Assembly (NCBI GenBank): GCA_037501455.1
Contig: CM074863.1
Location: forward strand, 6,382,001-6,446,000
Reading direction: 5' to 3'
Length of the DNA stretch: 64,000 nucleotides
From: Lantana camara
Taxonomy: Eukaryota; Streptophyta; Magnoliopsida; Lamiales; Verbenaceae
This document shows, one piece after another, positions 14,185 to 26,783 of the stretch. Below the pieces are notes generated by a model, which searched no databases, was not told the origin of the DNA, and saw only the letters and a list, made by a program, of their open reading frames with translations. The translations under genes were made by a program, and so were the position numbers. Within the stretch, counting starts at the first letter, position 1. Each line of letters begins with the position of its first letter.

Positions 14185-15370
14185 CATAACCATGTTGCAG
14201 CTCTGTGAAATGTAGAAACCCCGGGGAAAATGACAGCCATTTGCTTGTAGAAACGCTGGGAAAGTGGCTGTATTGGTTTTGAAATTCTTGGATATCGTCA
14301 GTAAAGAAGAGATATCCAAACCTGCAGATATTTAGGAATGAACTTTATCTTCTAATTTGTAGCCTCTTATAAACTTAAATCTTTCCTATTCCATAGAACA
14401 CCAAATCCATGCAGAACAATAATCAGATGCATAATGTCGCTAATTCAACGGTTATGGTAGAAAATCAATATCTCATGGTCAATGTAATCATTAATCTACC
14501 ATAAACTGGAAGGCAACCAAATTCCCAAGATGTACAGTAATTTAACCTATGGTAAAGCTGGGTGAGTCAACAATGAACTGGCTTGTGGTGGGTGAGCACC
14601 TGTGTTAAGTATCAAAACCCCATGCTTTTTCTGTTTTATTTATTGCGAAGGAAACCCAACTAATCTGGTGACATTATACACAAGACTGATCCCTCATGTA
14701 ATTAATCTAGATTTATACTAGGACCAATTCTAGACCCTAAGTTTCTCCTAGTAAGTTAGAGAACGACCTGTTACTGATCGTTAATAAAACCCAGTTTTTC
14801 AAGATTTTAACTAAAATGTAAGATCTTGCTGCACTATTCTAAATCAAGATCATCTAGAAGATACAGGCCTATTTAACAAACACGATAAAGGAGAGAAAAA
14901 TTAAAAGGTAAACCACATACAGCGTTCACGAATCCATGTTCAAACTTCAACCTTGCATAAAGAATTCAATTGATCAGGTTAAATCACAAAACACTACGGG
15001 TGAAAGTGGATTAATAACATGACCTTCTTGAACCCACATTAGTCTCAGTGCCATCATGACTATTAAACTATGTAGAGTTTCAATGTGCATCAATATACCC
15101 AAACATAGCGAATATCTAAAGCACTTCAAATCACGACGGAAACACGATTTTGCATACCCGTAGAATCCAACAGGGATTCTAATCCGGCATCTTACTGTGA
15201 CAACAAAAAGCTAAAGAGCACGAAATCTGCCGACTACTACTACATCAGCCTGCGAGCTAAACTCATATTTATGCATTTTATACATAAATCGGGATCAAAA
15301 TCATGCTACGAGTCAAATCAACAAACGAAGTAAGCGCTTAATCCAATCACACGAGTCGAAACTCTATTAC
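14185..15370. other. Intergenic DNA and 3' UTR downstream of the DEMETER-like gene
   Basis: The glycosylase 3' UTR must occupy the first few hundred bases. No coding exon of a known family was recognised on either strand in the rest, apart from possible partners of the candidate exon at 15371-15458. Confidence 0.4.
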
Positions 15371-15458
15371 CTGAAAGTGCAGGACTCATCCTACAGCATC
15401 TGAAATCGGGAATCGCCTCTGCTTTGGAAAAAGCTTTTCGTAGAATATCCCTCGCCAT
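15371..15458 (-). other. Candidate first coding exon of an unidentified small gene
   Basis: Reading leftwards from an ATG at 15458, 29 codons run without a stop (starting MARDILRKAFSKAEAIP) and end at a consensus donor, CTTTCAG|GTAATA. The peptide is basic and amphipathic at its start, so a short organelle-targeted protein is conceivable. I do not recognise the family and could not fix a second exon; one possible acceptor is near 15064. It may equally be a non-coding transcript or chance. Confidence 0.22.
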
Positions 15459-18088
15459 ATTGTGTGTTTAAGATGGTAAGGATTTCTGTGTTTGGATAGG
15501 TGGTAAGGTTGAACACTGAAGAATGAAGAGAGTGATTCGGGAAAATTTTGCCGCCTTGCCTCTTATGGAGTTCCCTCCTTTTTTGGTTTCCCGGGTTTTA
15601 AACAACACGCGCCAATCGGCGAGTATAGGTAATTTGATAATGGTTGTCAAAACTCAAAAGTGGGCCGCCTTAAAGCTTAATGGGTTTCCTTTCAAACCCA
15701 CTGGGCTCGATCCGGCACAATATCAAATTATTATTATATTATAGTCCAGTCCACTTCTATTTTATACATGATAATCTAATTTAATTTGTTCCAATTTATA
15801 ACGTTTGCCGCAGTTTAATATTTATGAAATTAAGAAATCAATGGTTTAATTTTATTTTTTTTTTCAAATATTTTTCAGGAATTTGTTGCGTTAATTAAAT
15901 ACACCTACATTTCTCGAAGTAGTATTGGATACTCAAATGTTGCAAATTAAGATATCCATCACTTCATTCGTATATCCTATTTGTAAATATTATTTATATA
16001 GTAGTGCATATTGTGATGGAAAAAGGATGCGTCATTTTCAGAATATGCATTCACTGCATATTCAGCTGCATTGCGACATTAATGAGTAATGAGCCTTGAA
16101 GGAAGGCGGCTTCGTGAAACTGAAAGCGATTCCAATGGTCCGATTCATGTACGGACTACCTAACCACGGGTTGAAAATGAAATTTATCACGCTCCGTTTT
16201 TCCTTTTCTGGGGAGTGTTTTCTCCAAACAAAAAGTCCATTCCACACTAATTTCTTTGCCTACAAAACACGTTTTTCTCACAACCAGATTTTCCGACATC
16301 CCTAATCGTTGATACAAAGGGATAGAAATAGAGAATGTATAATTGTAGAGTAATAACCAGTCTTTAAGTGATAGAAATATATACAGAATAATTAGAGTGT
16401 TAAAAAAAAGGTATTAATGAATCATCTCGAAACTCTTTTATAACTATCCATATCGAAAAAATAGTTGAGAAATTAGTAGAAATAGTCTAGGACTACGATT
16501 CACGAGTTGGGGCCTTCTTATGATAGGCCTAACCTAATTCATCATTCCAACATTTAATTAGAAGTGTTAGTTATAGTGTATTATGTCTTTTTATTTAATT
16601 CAATCTCACTTAATTTTGTATTAGTTAAGTAATATTAGGTTTATTCGAATTTAGATTAAGTGGGGTTTAATTCCACTATTAACATCGATTAATCTCTATT
16701 ATGAGTCACGAATAATGGCTGTCATTAGGTGAGATTGTAATTTGATGAAATTACACTTCATTGAAAGTAAATGTGATCTAACATAATATTAACTATAACT
16801 TATTAAAATCTAACATAATATTAACTACAACTTATTTGAGTTTTTTTGACAAATTTAAGTATCAAATACAAGATTGTCTAGAATGCTTATATATAAACAC
16901 AATTTAATATTGGTTAATAAATTCGATGAGCATTACCCTAAAAAATAATATTGCATAACTAAATGCATAAATAATATTACTATATCATCATTGATCCCGC
17001 ATTTGACCAATAATTAAAAAAATGTATTGTTCACCTCATATGATGTAGAATCGTTACAAAACAAATATGAAACAATATAAATATGATGATATATTTTTTT
17101 AAAATTATTATATATAAAATATTCCACACAATATGCTATGGTAAAAAAAATATTTTTAAAAGTATTTGTACATTAGAATTCAGCATTCGATCTAAAATTT
17201 AAAAAAGATGTAAAGTGCCTACCAATTAAATTTTTTGCATATCTCATGGATAAACAGATTTTTTTATGATAATGTGATTTTTACTCAATAAATACTAAGT
17301 AGTGAGTACCATTATTCCATCTTCATTGATATATTACTTAGGTGTGTTTTGGGTGCATTGCATTTTCATCAATCCTTTGGACATCCAACGTTGTTGAAAC
17401 ATGGCTTCCCAACTTTATTAAAATGTATATTGCGTGCGTATTAAATAATTCGTTGATGGCATTTTCATAAGTATTTGTGCAATTTTCATTTATTTGTTAT
17501 TGGTGCAATAAGTTATTTTCAGTCATTTACATATTCATCTATAAATTTATTAGTGTGAGATGATGTTGCAATGTACACTTGGGAAGTGTTCATTTTATTT
17601 AAAACAAGTACATATTAGATAATATAGTTTAATATTTCTAATTGATTTAGATAGTTAAATATATATTTTGGGCCAATTGTTAGTGGGTTTAGACTTTAGA
17701 CTTTAGACTTTAGACTTTAGACGAACACAGTCGAAACACGGAAAGACTTGGGCGGAAAATTAAATTTAAATCCAAACCAAAAAATAAAATAAAATTTAAA
17801 ACTTTTTACAATAAATAAATAAATAATAAAAAGTTTAGGCAAGTGCATGCTATTAGTATTATTTAATAAAATAAAAGGCGAAAAGAATATTTAGAATACG
17901 CCATTGAACAAAAACATCCCCTCTTTCCGACAATTGGGCGGAGAGGAAAGGAAGAAAGAGAAAACTTGAGCAAAGACAAAATCTAGAGAGAGAAACAACA
18001 ACATTAAACAACTCCGTGAAAACCTCGAGCAATGACGGTGCTTTGGGTTTTTATGAATTGAAATTCCATCATTTGCAGGAAGTATTCA
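15459..18088. other. AT-rich intergenic DNA, then CTR1 promoter and leader
   Basis: No gene is visible between 15.5 and 17.9 kb. A perfect tandem heptamer, five copies of TTTAGAC, lies at 17688-17722. From about 17940 the sequence becomes purine-rich and looks like the CTR1 leader. A candidate acceptor (CATTTGCAG, ending 18078) lies 10 bases before the CTR1 ATG and suggests a leader intron. Confidence 0.45.
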
Positions 18089-21000
18089 ATGGAAATGCCC
18101 GGAAGACGGTCGAATTACACCATGTTAAGCCAAAATCCAGACGAACCATTTTACCACCAGTCACTGCCGCCGCAGCAGATATTCGCCGCCGGCGGAGGCG
18201 GACCGGTGGCTCAGCAGCCTATTTACTACGAGTCTCACTCGGGAGAGAAGAACAAATTTAAGTCTGAAAGGGCAGCGGCCTTCGATTGGGACGGGGTTGA
18301 TCAGCGAATGATTCAGGCGCAATCGCAGCAGAGCCGGATCGGAATGGCGGCGTTCCCGGGGTCCTTAGGGCTGCAGAGGCAGTCTAGTGGGAGCAGCTTC
18401 GGTGAGAGTTCGATCTCAGGGGATTATTATGTGCCCTCGCTTTCGAATCCGGAGGTGTTGTTTGGTAATTTGGCTGATGGCGGCGGTGAATTCAGGGTGA
18501 GGACCGGGGAGATGTCTACCGGCGGAGGCTCATCGTCTTCGAAGAGCTGGGCGCAGATGACGGAAGAGAGCTACCAATTGCAGCTGGCTTTGGCTCTTCG
18601 TCTATCCTCCGAAGCTTCTTCTGCTGATGACCCTAATTTTTTGGATCCAGTGCAAGATGAATCTGCTGCTGGCCGTTCTTCTGCACCTATCTCTGCAGAG
18701 GCAGTTTCTCATAGATTCTGGGTAACATAAATAGAACAGCAAGCGCAAGTTATATTCTTCTGCATTTGATTTACTCTCGTTCTTGGTACTGCATAGGGTT
18801 ATTTGCATGCTAACTAACATAGTAATTAAGGATGGATGGGCATTGTTTGCTTGGTTTCGGAATGCCATATAGGGAATTGTACTAATTGCATTGGTATCGA
18901 AGTTATTGGAAATATATGCTGGAAATGATATCATTGTAAATATTAAGAAATGATATTTGCATAATTGACCCCACATCTGCATTGATTGGTTCTGCGAAAC
19001 GAGTGTAATTACGTGCAAGGTTTTACAATTGTCGTGTGATGGGTGTATATTTTAGGCAGAGTGACCAATTAACTAGCATATGTTTGGTAACAATTGTTTC
19101 AGGTGAATGGCTGCTTATCATACTTTGATAAAGTTCCTGATGGGTTTTACATGATTCATGGGATGGATCCGTATGTCTGGGCTGTGTGCTCTGATCATCA
19201 AGAAAGTGGCCGTATTCCATCTCTTGAATCATTAAGAACTGTTGATCCTCGCAATCTCGCTTCGATTGAAGTGATTTCGGTCGATCGACAAGGTGATCCC
19301 AGCTTGAAAGAGCTGCAGAATCGAATTCATACCTTGTCATCCAGCTGTATCACCACAAAGGAAGTTGTTGACCAACTTGCAAAGCTAGTCTGCAATCATA
19401 TGGGGTGAGCATTGGAAGCTCTTAATAAAGTATTCAATCATATACATTCATGTTATAACTGTGTTTTCTTGACTTTTCAAGGGGCGTGGCTTCCAATGGG
19501 GAAGAGGACTTAGTTAACATGTGGAAAGAATGCAGCGACGAGTTAAAAGATTGTCTCGGGTCCATTGTGCTCCCAATTGGCAGTCTTTCCATCGGACTAT
19601 GTAGACATCGTACCCTGCTATTCAAAGTATGTGTTAGTTCCCTTTTAACCGCTTATTTTTGCTGATTCTTCCAGTCTGCAATTAAGACATTGTTGTTATG
19701 GCAGGTTCTAGCTGATATTATTGGCTTACCATGTCGAATTGCGAGGGGATGTAAATATTGCACTAGAGAAGATGCTTCGTCATGCCTTGTTCGATTTGGG
19801 CTTGACAGGTATGTATATTGCTTGCAAAGACAGCTTACTTTTATCCAATTATCTAATTAAGGCAGATATAGAAAACATTTTGCACGCGGAGAAATAGGGA
19901 TTGGAGTCTAATTGCAGAATAGCTTGAATTGAGATTGACATAATAAAAGTAGAATCCATTTTTATCAAATACGACAAATAAGAAGGTAAATTTATGTAGA
20001 ACTAGTTTTACAGGGTTTCAGATTTTACACTAATTTATCCATTTTGGCACTGATGTCTCAGGGAATATCTTGTTGATTTGATTGAGGAACCAGGATCTTT
20101 GTGCGAGCCTGATTCCTTGCTTAATGGCCCTTCTACAATCTCAATTTCTTCGCCTTTACGCTTTCCACGGTTTAGGCAGGTGGAGCGTAGAACTGATTTC
20201 AGGTTGCTGGCTAAACAGTTCTTTTTGGACTTTCAATCACTTAATCTCGAGTTTGATGATTCTTTAGCAGGTGATTATCTGTACAATTGAGTTTTCATCT
20301 GTGATCTTGGGTTGCTGTCAACAAGTTAGTTTGGCCTCCAGGCTGATTATATTGATAATTGCTCTAAGTTTGGTGTTATTTTATGGTTTCACTGCAGATA
20401 GTTTCTGAGTATTGAGGTTTGCAACTTGTGTGTCTTTCTCCCAACCAAAATGAGGATGATTCTTTGCTATTTGAAATTTGAATAGCATGCCTTCGTTCAT
20501 ATCCTGTACTTTGTGCTGATGCTCCTTTTGCCATGTCCATTTGTTGTTTGTCCTTGGCTAAATCATTATGCCTTTTGTTTTGTGCTGGTGAACTTGAGAG
20601 CTAAAAAGTTCTTATTTGTGGCAGCTCTAACTGTTATTGATGCTGGTAAAAGATCTGATGGGACTTGTGTGGATGGAAGAAGTTCTCCGCCCAGCACAAA
20701 CGATGAGGTTGAAAAGCCGTGGTTTAACTTTGATGTCGGTGATCTAAACATTCCCTGGAGTGATCTTGTTTTGAAAGAGAGAATTGGGGCAGGTATATCT
20801 TTGCCTGATCTTAAGAAATGCTTTCGACCAAATCTGTTGTAGTTTGGAGAAACTAGCAGTTTATACTTTATAGCCTTCTGAAATGAATGCATCATAATAC
20901 TGTGTGTTTGCTTTCTCAGGTTCTTTTGGAACGGTTCATCGTGCTGAGTGGAATGGTTGCGTAAGATATCTATCTTTTTATTCTTGAAATATTTACACAT

Positions 21001-22742
21001 ATTCTTTTAGCTGTGGTCTTGAGCTCTATGTCGGTATTATTATTATTATTATTATTGAAACAATTATTGTTATTACTATTCTTTTTGTTAATACTAAATG
21101 CATTAGTCTGCATTTAATATGTTGTAATTGAACTTCTTCAATTTTATTTGTTGATTGGGTTTCAATTTCTTGAAACTTACAAGAGTGTATATTATTCAGG
21201 ATGTTGCTGTGAAGATTCTCATGGAACAAGACTTCCATGCAGAGCGGTTCAAGGAATTTTTGCGAGAGGTAGGTGCTGGTTTTCTCTACTTGACATTTAT
21301 TCTCTTTATTTTGTTGGTGCTTTGGTTACAATTGGTTGCTTGGATTAGGTGGCAATTATGACAAGATTGCGGCATCCAAATATTGTGCTTTTTATGGGCG
21401 CTGTTAGCGAACCACCAAACTTATCCATTGTAACAGAATATTTATCAAGGTACCTTTTCGTATTTACCAACTTTGAATGTTATTTATCCTTGTTGCTCTG
21501 CTTCATAGAGCTTTATTGTAACTTTTCCGTGGTATGTTTCTTTCAGAGGTAGTCTTTATAGACTTTTGCATAAACCCGGTGCAAGAGAGGCATTGGATGA
21601 GAGACGTCGTCTGAGCATGGCGTTTGATGTGGTATGTATTCCAATCTGTTTTTCGCGTATGAAGAATCACTCTTTGAGCCTAACTGCGTTCTTCCTCTGA
21701 AATCTAATTTTCGGAGTTGATCTTTTTGTTTAGGTGAAGGGGATGAACTATCTTCATAAACGCAATCCCCCTATTGTTCATCGTGACTTGAAATCTCCTA
21801 ACCTTTTGGTTGACAGAAAGTACACAGTAAAGGTAAGAGAGAGGTGCATTCATATACAGTCCATATAAATTGGTCTTTTTTTAAATGCAACTCTCTGCAT
21901 CTGTTTAGACCTTGAACTGTTTGATGTGTCTTGCTCAGGTCTCTGATTTTGGGCTTTCTCGTTTGAAAGCAAATACATTTCTTTCATCCAAGTCTGTTGC
22001 TGGAACTGTAAGTTTAATTGCTTATAAACACTGATCTGAGGCCTACCTTTAGCTTTGGACACTTCAGTGGAGAAGAAGAAACTTATTTTTTTTAACTTGT
22101 AGCCTGAGTGGATGGCACCCGAGGTGCTCCGCGACGAACCATCAAATGAAAAGTCAGATGTGTATAGTTTTGGTGTGATTTTATGGGAGCTGGCAACATT
22201 GCAGCAGCCCTGGGGTACCTTGAACCCTGCACAGGTTGGTGAATTGGGTTTTATGCTTTTCGGGGATTATAATAATATTGCATCTTTCTAACTATGATAG
22301 GCAACTTATTGTTATGTGGTATCATCTTGAGCTTATCTAATCACACAATTCTCCTCCTCTTTCCCCGTCAATATTATAGGTTGTGGCGGCAGTTGGTTTC
22401 AAGGGAAAAAGGCTTGAAATTCCACGAGATGTAAATCCTCAAGTAGCTGCAATTATCGAATCCTGCTGGGCCAAGTGAGTGTTTTAACCGATTATAGTGT
22501 AAAATTGGTTTCGTTAAATTTATTAGTTCGAAGCACGGATAGTTTTTAGAACCAACCAATTTGTAGTGTTGCCTTAAGTCCTAGTGTTGAACATTATATA
22601 CTTTCCTCATTTAAATCACCAAATCTGCAGGGAACCGTGGAAACGGCCCTCGTTTTCCAGTATCATGGAATCGTTGAGATCATTGATAAAGAGTGCAACA
22701 CCAACTCAGCCAGGTTCTTCAGAACTGCCTGTCCTCACGTGA
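18089..22742 (+). CDS. CTR1: Raf-like serine/threonine kinase CTR1, negative regulator of ethylene signalling
   Basis: CTR1 works at the ER with ethylene receptors and phosphorylates EIN2 to keep the pathway off without ethylene. Fifteen coding exons splice in phase to 787 aa: 18089-18721, 19103-19404, 19482-19626, 19705-19808, 20062-20270, 20625-20792, 20920-20960, 21200-21268, 21349-21449, 21547-21631, 21734-21832, 21939-22007, 22103-22234, 22380-22474, 22631-22742. The N terminus [11 protein letters not shown], the [16 protein letters not shown] block and [20 protein letters not shown] match CTR1 rather than the paralogue EDR1. A CTR1/EDR1-type regulatory domain spans about 205-440. The kinase domain, about 510-770, has glycine loop GAGSFGTVH, ATP Lys 539 in VAVKIL, catalytic Asp 637 in [11 protein letters not shown] Asp 655 and GTPEWMAPE. 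All catalytic residues are present. It is slightly shorter than Arabidopsis CTR1 (821 aa), mainly in the linker before the kinase. It converges on the HSF gene. Confidence 0.97.
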
Positions 22743-23163
22743 CAATGTGGCCAGCTGGAAAGCTCACAATTTTAGTTTTGTATTCTTTTAATTTCAGCCA
22801 GGAAAATTGCTCGACTTGTTTAAGGTTAGTCATCTAGACCTCTCTTAATTAAAAGTGATTCTGAACCCTGAAGTACTTTATTAGCTTAATCATAGACCGA
22901 ATTACCGAATTTGGATCGTTCATGTCAATCTTAAATCTAATATTGCTTGCAGGTGCTCGTGTACATAGTAGTTCACATGAACTCCTGAAGATACCAATAT
23001 TTTTTGCTGCATTGAAGATGTTATTTTGAAGGAAAACCGCGAGAATCGGTTTTCCTCTGCCAGATTGTTTTTGTCTATAGTTTCGCAGATGTATTTAAAC
23101 CTCATTGTAATCGAACTATGAGATAATGACACGCCTTTGCCACTTTTTCATTCTCTCTAATAG

Positions 23164-23390
23164 CAAGATGATTTTCACACACACTAAACGTCAGTTGCAG
23201 CCACAAATGGACCTCCTTCATCATGTCCTCCAAGTTAAAGATATGAAATATACGAAGGCAATGAAACCAACATAAACAAGATGATTTTTCACACACACGA
23301 AACATCAATTGCAGCCACAAATAGACCTTCTTCATCATGTCCTCCGAGTTAAAGATTTGAAATATTCGGAGGCAATCAAACCGGCATAAA
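23164..23390. repeat. Tandem duplication, two units of about 114 bp
   Basis: Units 23164-23276 and 23277-23390 are alignable along their length with roughly 15 substitutions by eye; both start CAAGATGATTTT and end GGCATAAA or AACATAAA. They lie between the convergent 3' ends of CTR1 and the HSF gene, probably in one or both 3' UTRs or the terminator region. Apart from this, 22743-23564 holds no gene. Confidence 0.8.
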
Positions 23391-23564
23391 CAACAACATA
23401 CAAACTTCAAGTTAGCGCAAGAACTTGTTAGTCAAGAAACCAAATATATAATCGAATGAAATATACAAGCGTAATGCAGTTTATATCACAACTAAACACA
23501 CAGCCAATCCTTTTATACTACTAGTATCCATATCATCTATAGGCGAACTTTGTCATTTCTGTAA

Positions 23565-25226
23565 CTAAAATTTCTGAAAATCTTCATCAAGCCACCCCTC
23601 AACACCTGAATCTCCCGCACCCACATCCCAAACATCTGATAACACATCGCAGTTGCTAAAGCTACCATCACCACCTTCAAAACCCATGCTCCAAACATCT
23701 TCTGCAGCAGAGACAAGTTGATCATTTGTCAACAGCTGCTTAGGACTCATCACACCCTTCCTGTCAAGAGCAGCATCGACGGTCCCCAATACCACGTCCT
23801 CTGTTGTATAAAGTTGCTTCACCGTATCCATTTCATCATCTTGTGCAATTTCCAGAAGTGGGTCCTCACCCACATCTTGTTGAAGTGGCTCGTGTTTCAC
23901 ATACTCGATGCTCTTTTTCTCCCTCTTGTGCTGAAGGGAGGCTAAAATCTCCGGCTTATGGAGCATTTGTGCCAAGAATGAAACCATCTGCTTTTGCCTT
24001 TCCTCAGCTGCCTCGAGCTTCTCATTCACAGCTTCCATGTGCCGAACTGTGCCACGCTGCTGGTGCTGCAATTCAAGTACCTCATGCATCATCAAACTCC
24101 TCTCTTTCCTTAAATCTTCAATCTCACCTTCTAATGCGGCTTCGTTAGATGATACTCCAGAGGAGCTGCTCTTTAACTGCTGAGATTGATGATGTGACCT
24201 GCGCCTTTGGATTTTTTTCAACAGATGCTTGTTCCCTCTCACGAATCCTTCGTTTGCGAATTCCCATCGGTCTGTATCAACTTTTCGAAATCCCTGTTTA
24301 TGTGCACCCAAAATTAGTCATATTTGCAAATGATATACGAACTCCAAACAAGAACAAGAGCGAAGCCATTACAGAATATAAATACAGTAAGGAGGGAGAG
24401 CTGCTTGCACTGATAAGAAAAACCGATCAGTAAAGTTCTACACAATTTATGAAGAAATCAGTTACATAAATAAAATGTTAACAAATGTTCCATGAAAGCT
24501 TAAATTCTACCTGACAGGATCGGAATCCCAATCTCTTCGGTCGGTCGGAGGAGGGGTTTCATCTCAGCATTTTTAATGACTAAAAAAAGTCCAAAAGTCA
24601 CAGAATACAGCAACCTATACACACGATTCTATGAGCAAAACTCTCTCACTACAAAACTCCTCACACAGAACAGTCTTGATTTTACAACCCGCTTCGAATC
24701 TAAACAATTTTGCTACAAAATTACAGCAAGTTCCCCCAGTATAACCGTAGCTATACACGATTGCACAAGATACAAACAAAAATGAATTTACAGATGCTAT
24801 TCTCTAAATTACATTCTACGAAGTTTCCGAAAAGAAACAAAAGAATCACAGCAAGAACTGAAAGAATCAATAAATACCCACATAAGTGTTGAGTTGGCGA
24901 ACAAAGCTCGAGAAGTTGTTGTGCTTGAAATTCCGAGGCAAAATCATCCTCGCGAATTCTGCAGGATCCCACACCACAAAGCTAACACCTTTTTCTCCCC
25001 ACGAAATTACATGATCCAAACGAGGGTCATCAACCAAATCATAGGTCTTTGAGAGGAAAGGAGGAATAGGGGTCTCATGCAAGGACACCAAAGGCTTCGG
25101 CACACCAGATAAAATATCTCCGCCGGCCGGCTCACTTCCGACGCCGGCTTTGAATTCAAATTGGGGCTGAAAAGAATCTAAGCCAGGTATAGGAGGGAAA
25201 GAGAGATTATCATCAGGGCCCATCAT
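23565..25226 (-). CDS. HSFA3: Class A heat-shock transcription factor, HSFA3-like
   Basis: Nuclear activator that binds heat-shock elements as a trimer. Two exons, 25226-24882 and 24293-23565, encode 357 aa; the single 588-bp intron falls inside the DNA-binding domain between LNTY and GFRK, the position conserved in plant HSFs. The DNA-binding domain covers about residues 55-148 ([13 protein letters not shown] to KKIQRRR). A heptad-rich HR-A/B oligomerisation region follows at about 165-240 with the long insert typical of class A. The acidic C terminus has tryptophan-centred segments ([23 protein letters not shown]) resembling the Trp-rich AHA activation motifs of HSFA3. In Arabidopsis HSFA3 acts downstream of DREB2A. 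Two consecutive ATGs open the frame. HSFA3 fits best on the domain sequence and the Trp-rich tail, but the protein is shorter than the Arabidopsis and tomato HSFA3 proteins, so another A subclass is possible. Confidence 0.88.
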
Positions 25227-25397
25227 ATTTTCTTGTAATAACAGAGAGGAAGAGTAATCGATAATGTCGGAACAAGGTTTTCCAGGCGATTTTGAGCAGA
25301 AACAGAGTAGAGATGAAGTGGGTTTTTACAGATTCTCTGAAAGAGAGTGAAATTTTCGTGGATGAGTAAATTGGTGGGCATGAAGAGGGTGGGAGTG

Positions 25398-25447
25398 TAT
25401 ATATAGGTATTGCCGGTGACGGATGAAAATATCCGGAGATTCTGGAA
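25398..25447 (-). promoter_or_regulatory. HSF gene core promoter: TATA box and heat-shock element core
   Basis: On the minus strand a TATATATA box (25398-25405) lies about 170 bp before the HSF start codon. About 35 bp further upstream, TTCTGGAA (25440-25447) is a two-unit heat-shock element core, TTCnnGAA. This would permit regulation by HSFs, including itself. Only two inverted units are seen, fewer than the three usual for strong binding. Confidence 0.45.
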
Positions 25448-25484
25448 AGTGGCATAAGGCGGTGGAGGGTTGTCGCTACCTAGC

Positions 25485-25555
25485 ATTTTCCTCTTCAACT
25501 GATACTGTGCCTGTAACAACATTTTTCCCAGATTTTCCTCTTCAACTGATACTGT
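25485..25555. repeat. 24-bp direct repeat in the HSF upstream region
   Basis: The 24-base sequence beginning ATTTTCCTCTTCAACTG occurs identically at 25485-25508 and 25532-25555, 47 bp apart, a short duplication just upstream of the HSF promoter. Confidence 0.8.
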
Positions 25556-25739
25556 AATATATATATATCTACACACTGTGCTTAGGCGACTGTGTGGATG
25601 GCAGCTGGTAAGAACCGAGAAGGTGAGGTCCACCATGGATGAGATATTTTTCTTTCTTTGGTGATTTTTTAATATTTGTTTGGTTTATAAGAAGAGCAGA
25701 ATATATTTTTAATCCTATACTGATGGACATTATTCTAAT

Positions 25740-26256
25740 ACATATATTCCATATTTGCCGTATATATGTTTTATATTATATATAATGCATATACACGTGT
25801 TTATAATATAAATATATATACATATAAACACGTGTATATGCATTATATATAATATATATACGTGGATTTTATATTATATATAATTACGATAATATATGTA
25901 TGTGTATATATATAATATATATGCGTATATTATACATGCATATTATGTTTTATAATATAAACACGTATATATATATATTATATATAATATATATATGTGT
26001 ATTTTATATTATATATAACATATGTATTACGATAATATATGTACATGTATATATCAGTATATATATAATATATACATGTATATTATGTTTTATAATATAT
26101 ATAGGTATATTACATTTTATAATATATATACACACACATTTTATATTATATATAACATATGTATTACGATAATATATACACGTATATTATACAAGTATAT
26201 TATATTTTATAATATATATAGGTATATTATATTTTAGAATATACACACACACACAC

Positions 26257-26311
<55 letters not shown>

Positions 26312-26470
26312 AATACAAGTGTACATAATATATAATATATAATACGCATATATATTAAAATACATATAATAAAATGCATATTATAAATTAAAATATAAAA
26401 TATATATGTGTATTACATATTATATAAAATATAATACATATATGATATATAATAAATATATAATTTATGA
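25740..26470. repeat. AT-rich minisatellite and (TA)n tract
   Basis: About 700 bp are nearly pure A and T. A unit with the core ATTACGATAATATAT recurs near 25886, 26026 and 26163, giving a period of about 137-140 bp over three copies, each preceded by TTTTATATTATATATAA. A (TA)n run of over 50 bases follows near 26256-26309. Open frames through here are repeat translations and not genes. Confidence 0.8.
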
Positions 26471-26783
26471 AATTAAGGGACAGTTTCGGGTAATGTGAAA
26501 TAAGTCCCATTAGGGCATGATATTTTTACTTTAATCTCCAATTGGGTATCAAAATTTTATTTTAGTCCCTACGTGTAGTATGAATATGATAGGATGCAAT
26601 ATTTATATCATATTATGTTGTATATGTTTTCACCACTCTCAAATATGTTGTATAAATTTCACATAATGTATTACTAAAATATTTTAATGCAATATTTATA
26701 TCGTATTATGTTGTATAAATTTTCGAGGATTAAAGTAAAAATCTTCAAATAGGAGGGGACTTATTTGAAACTGTCCCTTAATT
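26471..26783. mobile_element. MITE-like element with terminal inverted repeats
   Basis: A perfect 17-bp inverted repeat, AATTAAGGGACAGTTTC, sits at 26471-26487 and 26767-26783. Similarity continues inward with gaps (AAATAAGTCCC, then TTTTTACTTTAATC), giving arms of about 60-70 bp. The 313-bp element has no coding capacity. Flanking duplications are not clear, so the superfamily is undecided. Confidence 0.7.

Noticed and set aside
17688..17722. Interstitial telomere repeat
   Set aside because: The unit is TTTAGAC in every copy and never TTTAGGG.
18089..22742. EDR1 instead of CTR1
   Set aside because: The N-terminal [11 protein letters not shown] and the pre-domain [10 protein letters not shown] and [20 protein letters not shown] blocks are those of CTR1.
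25900..26237. Open frames of I/Y-rich protein
   Set aside because: They are translations of the AT minisatellite.
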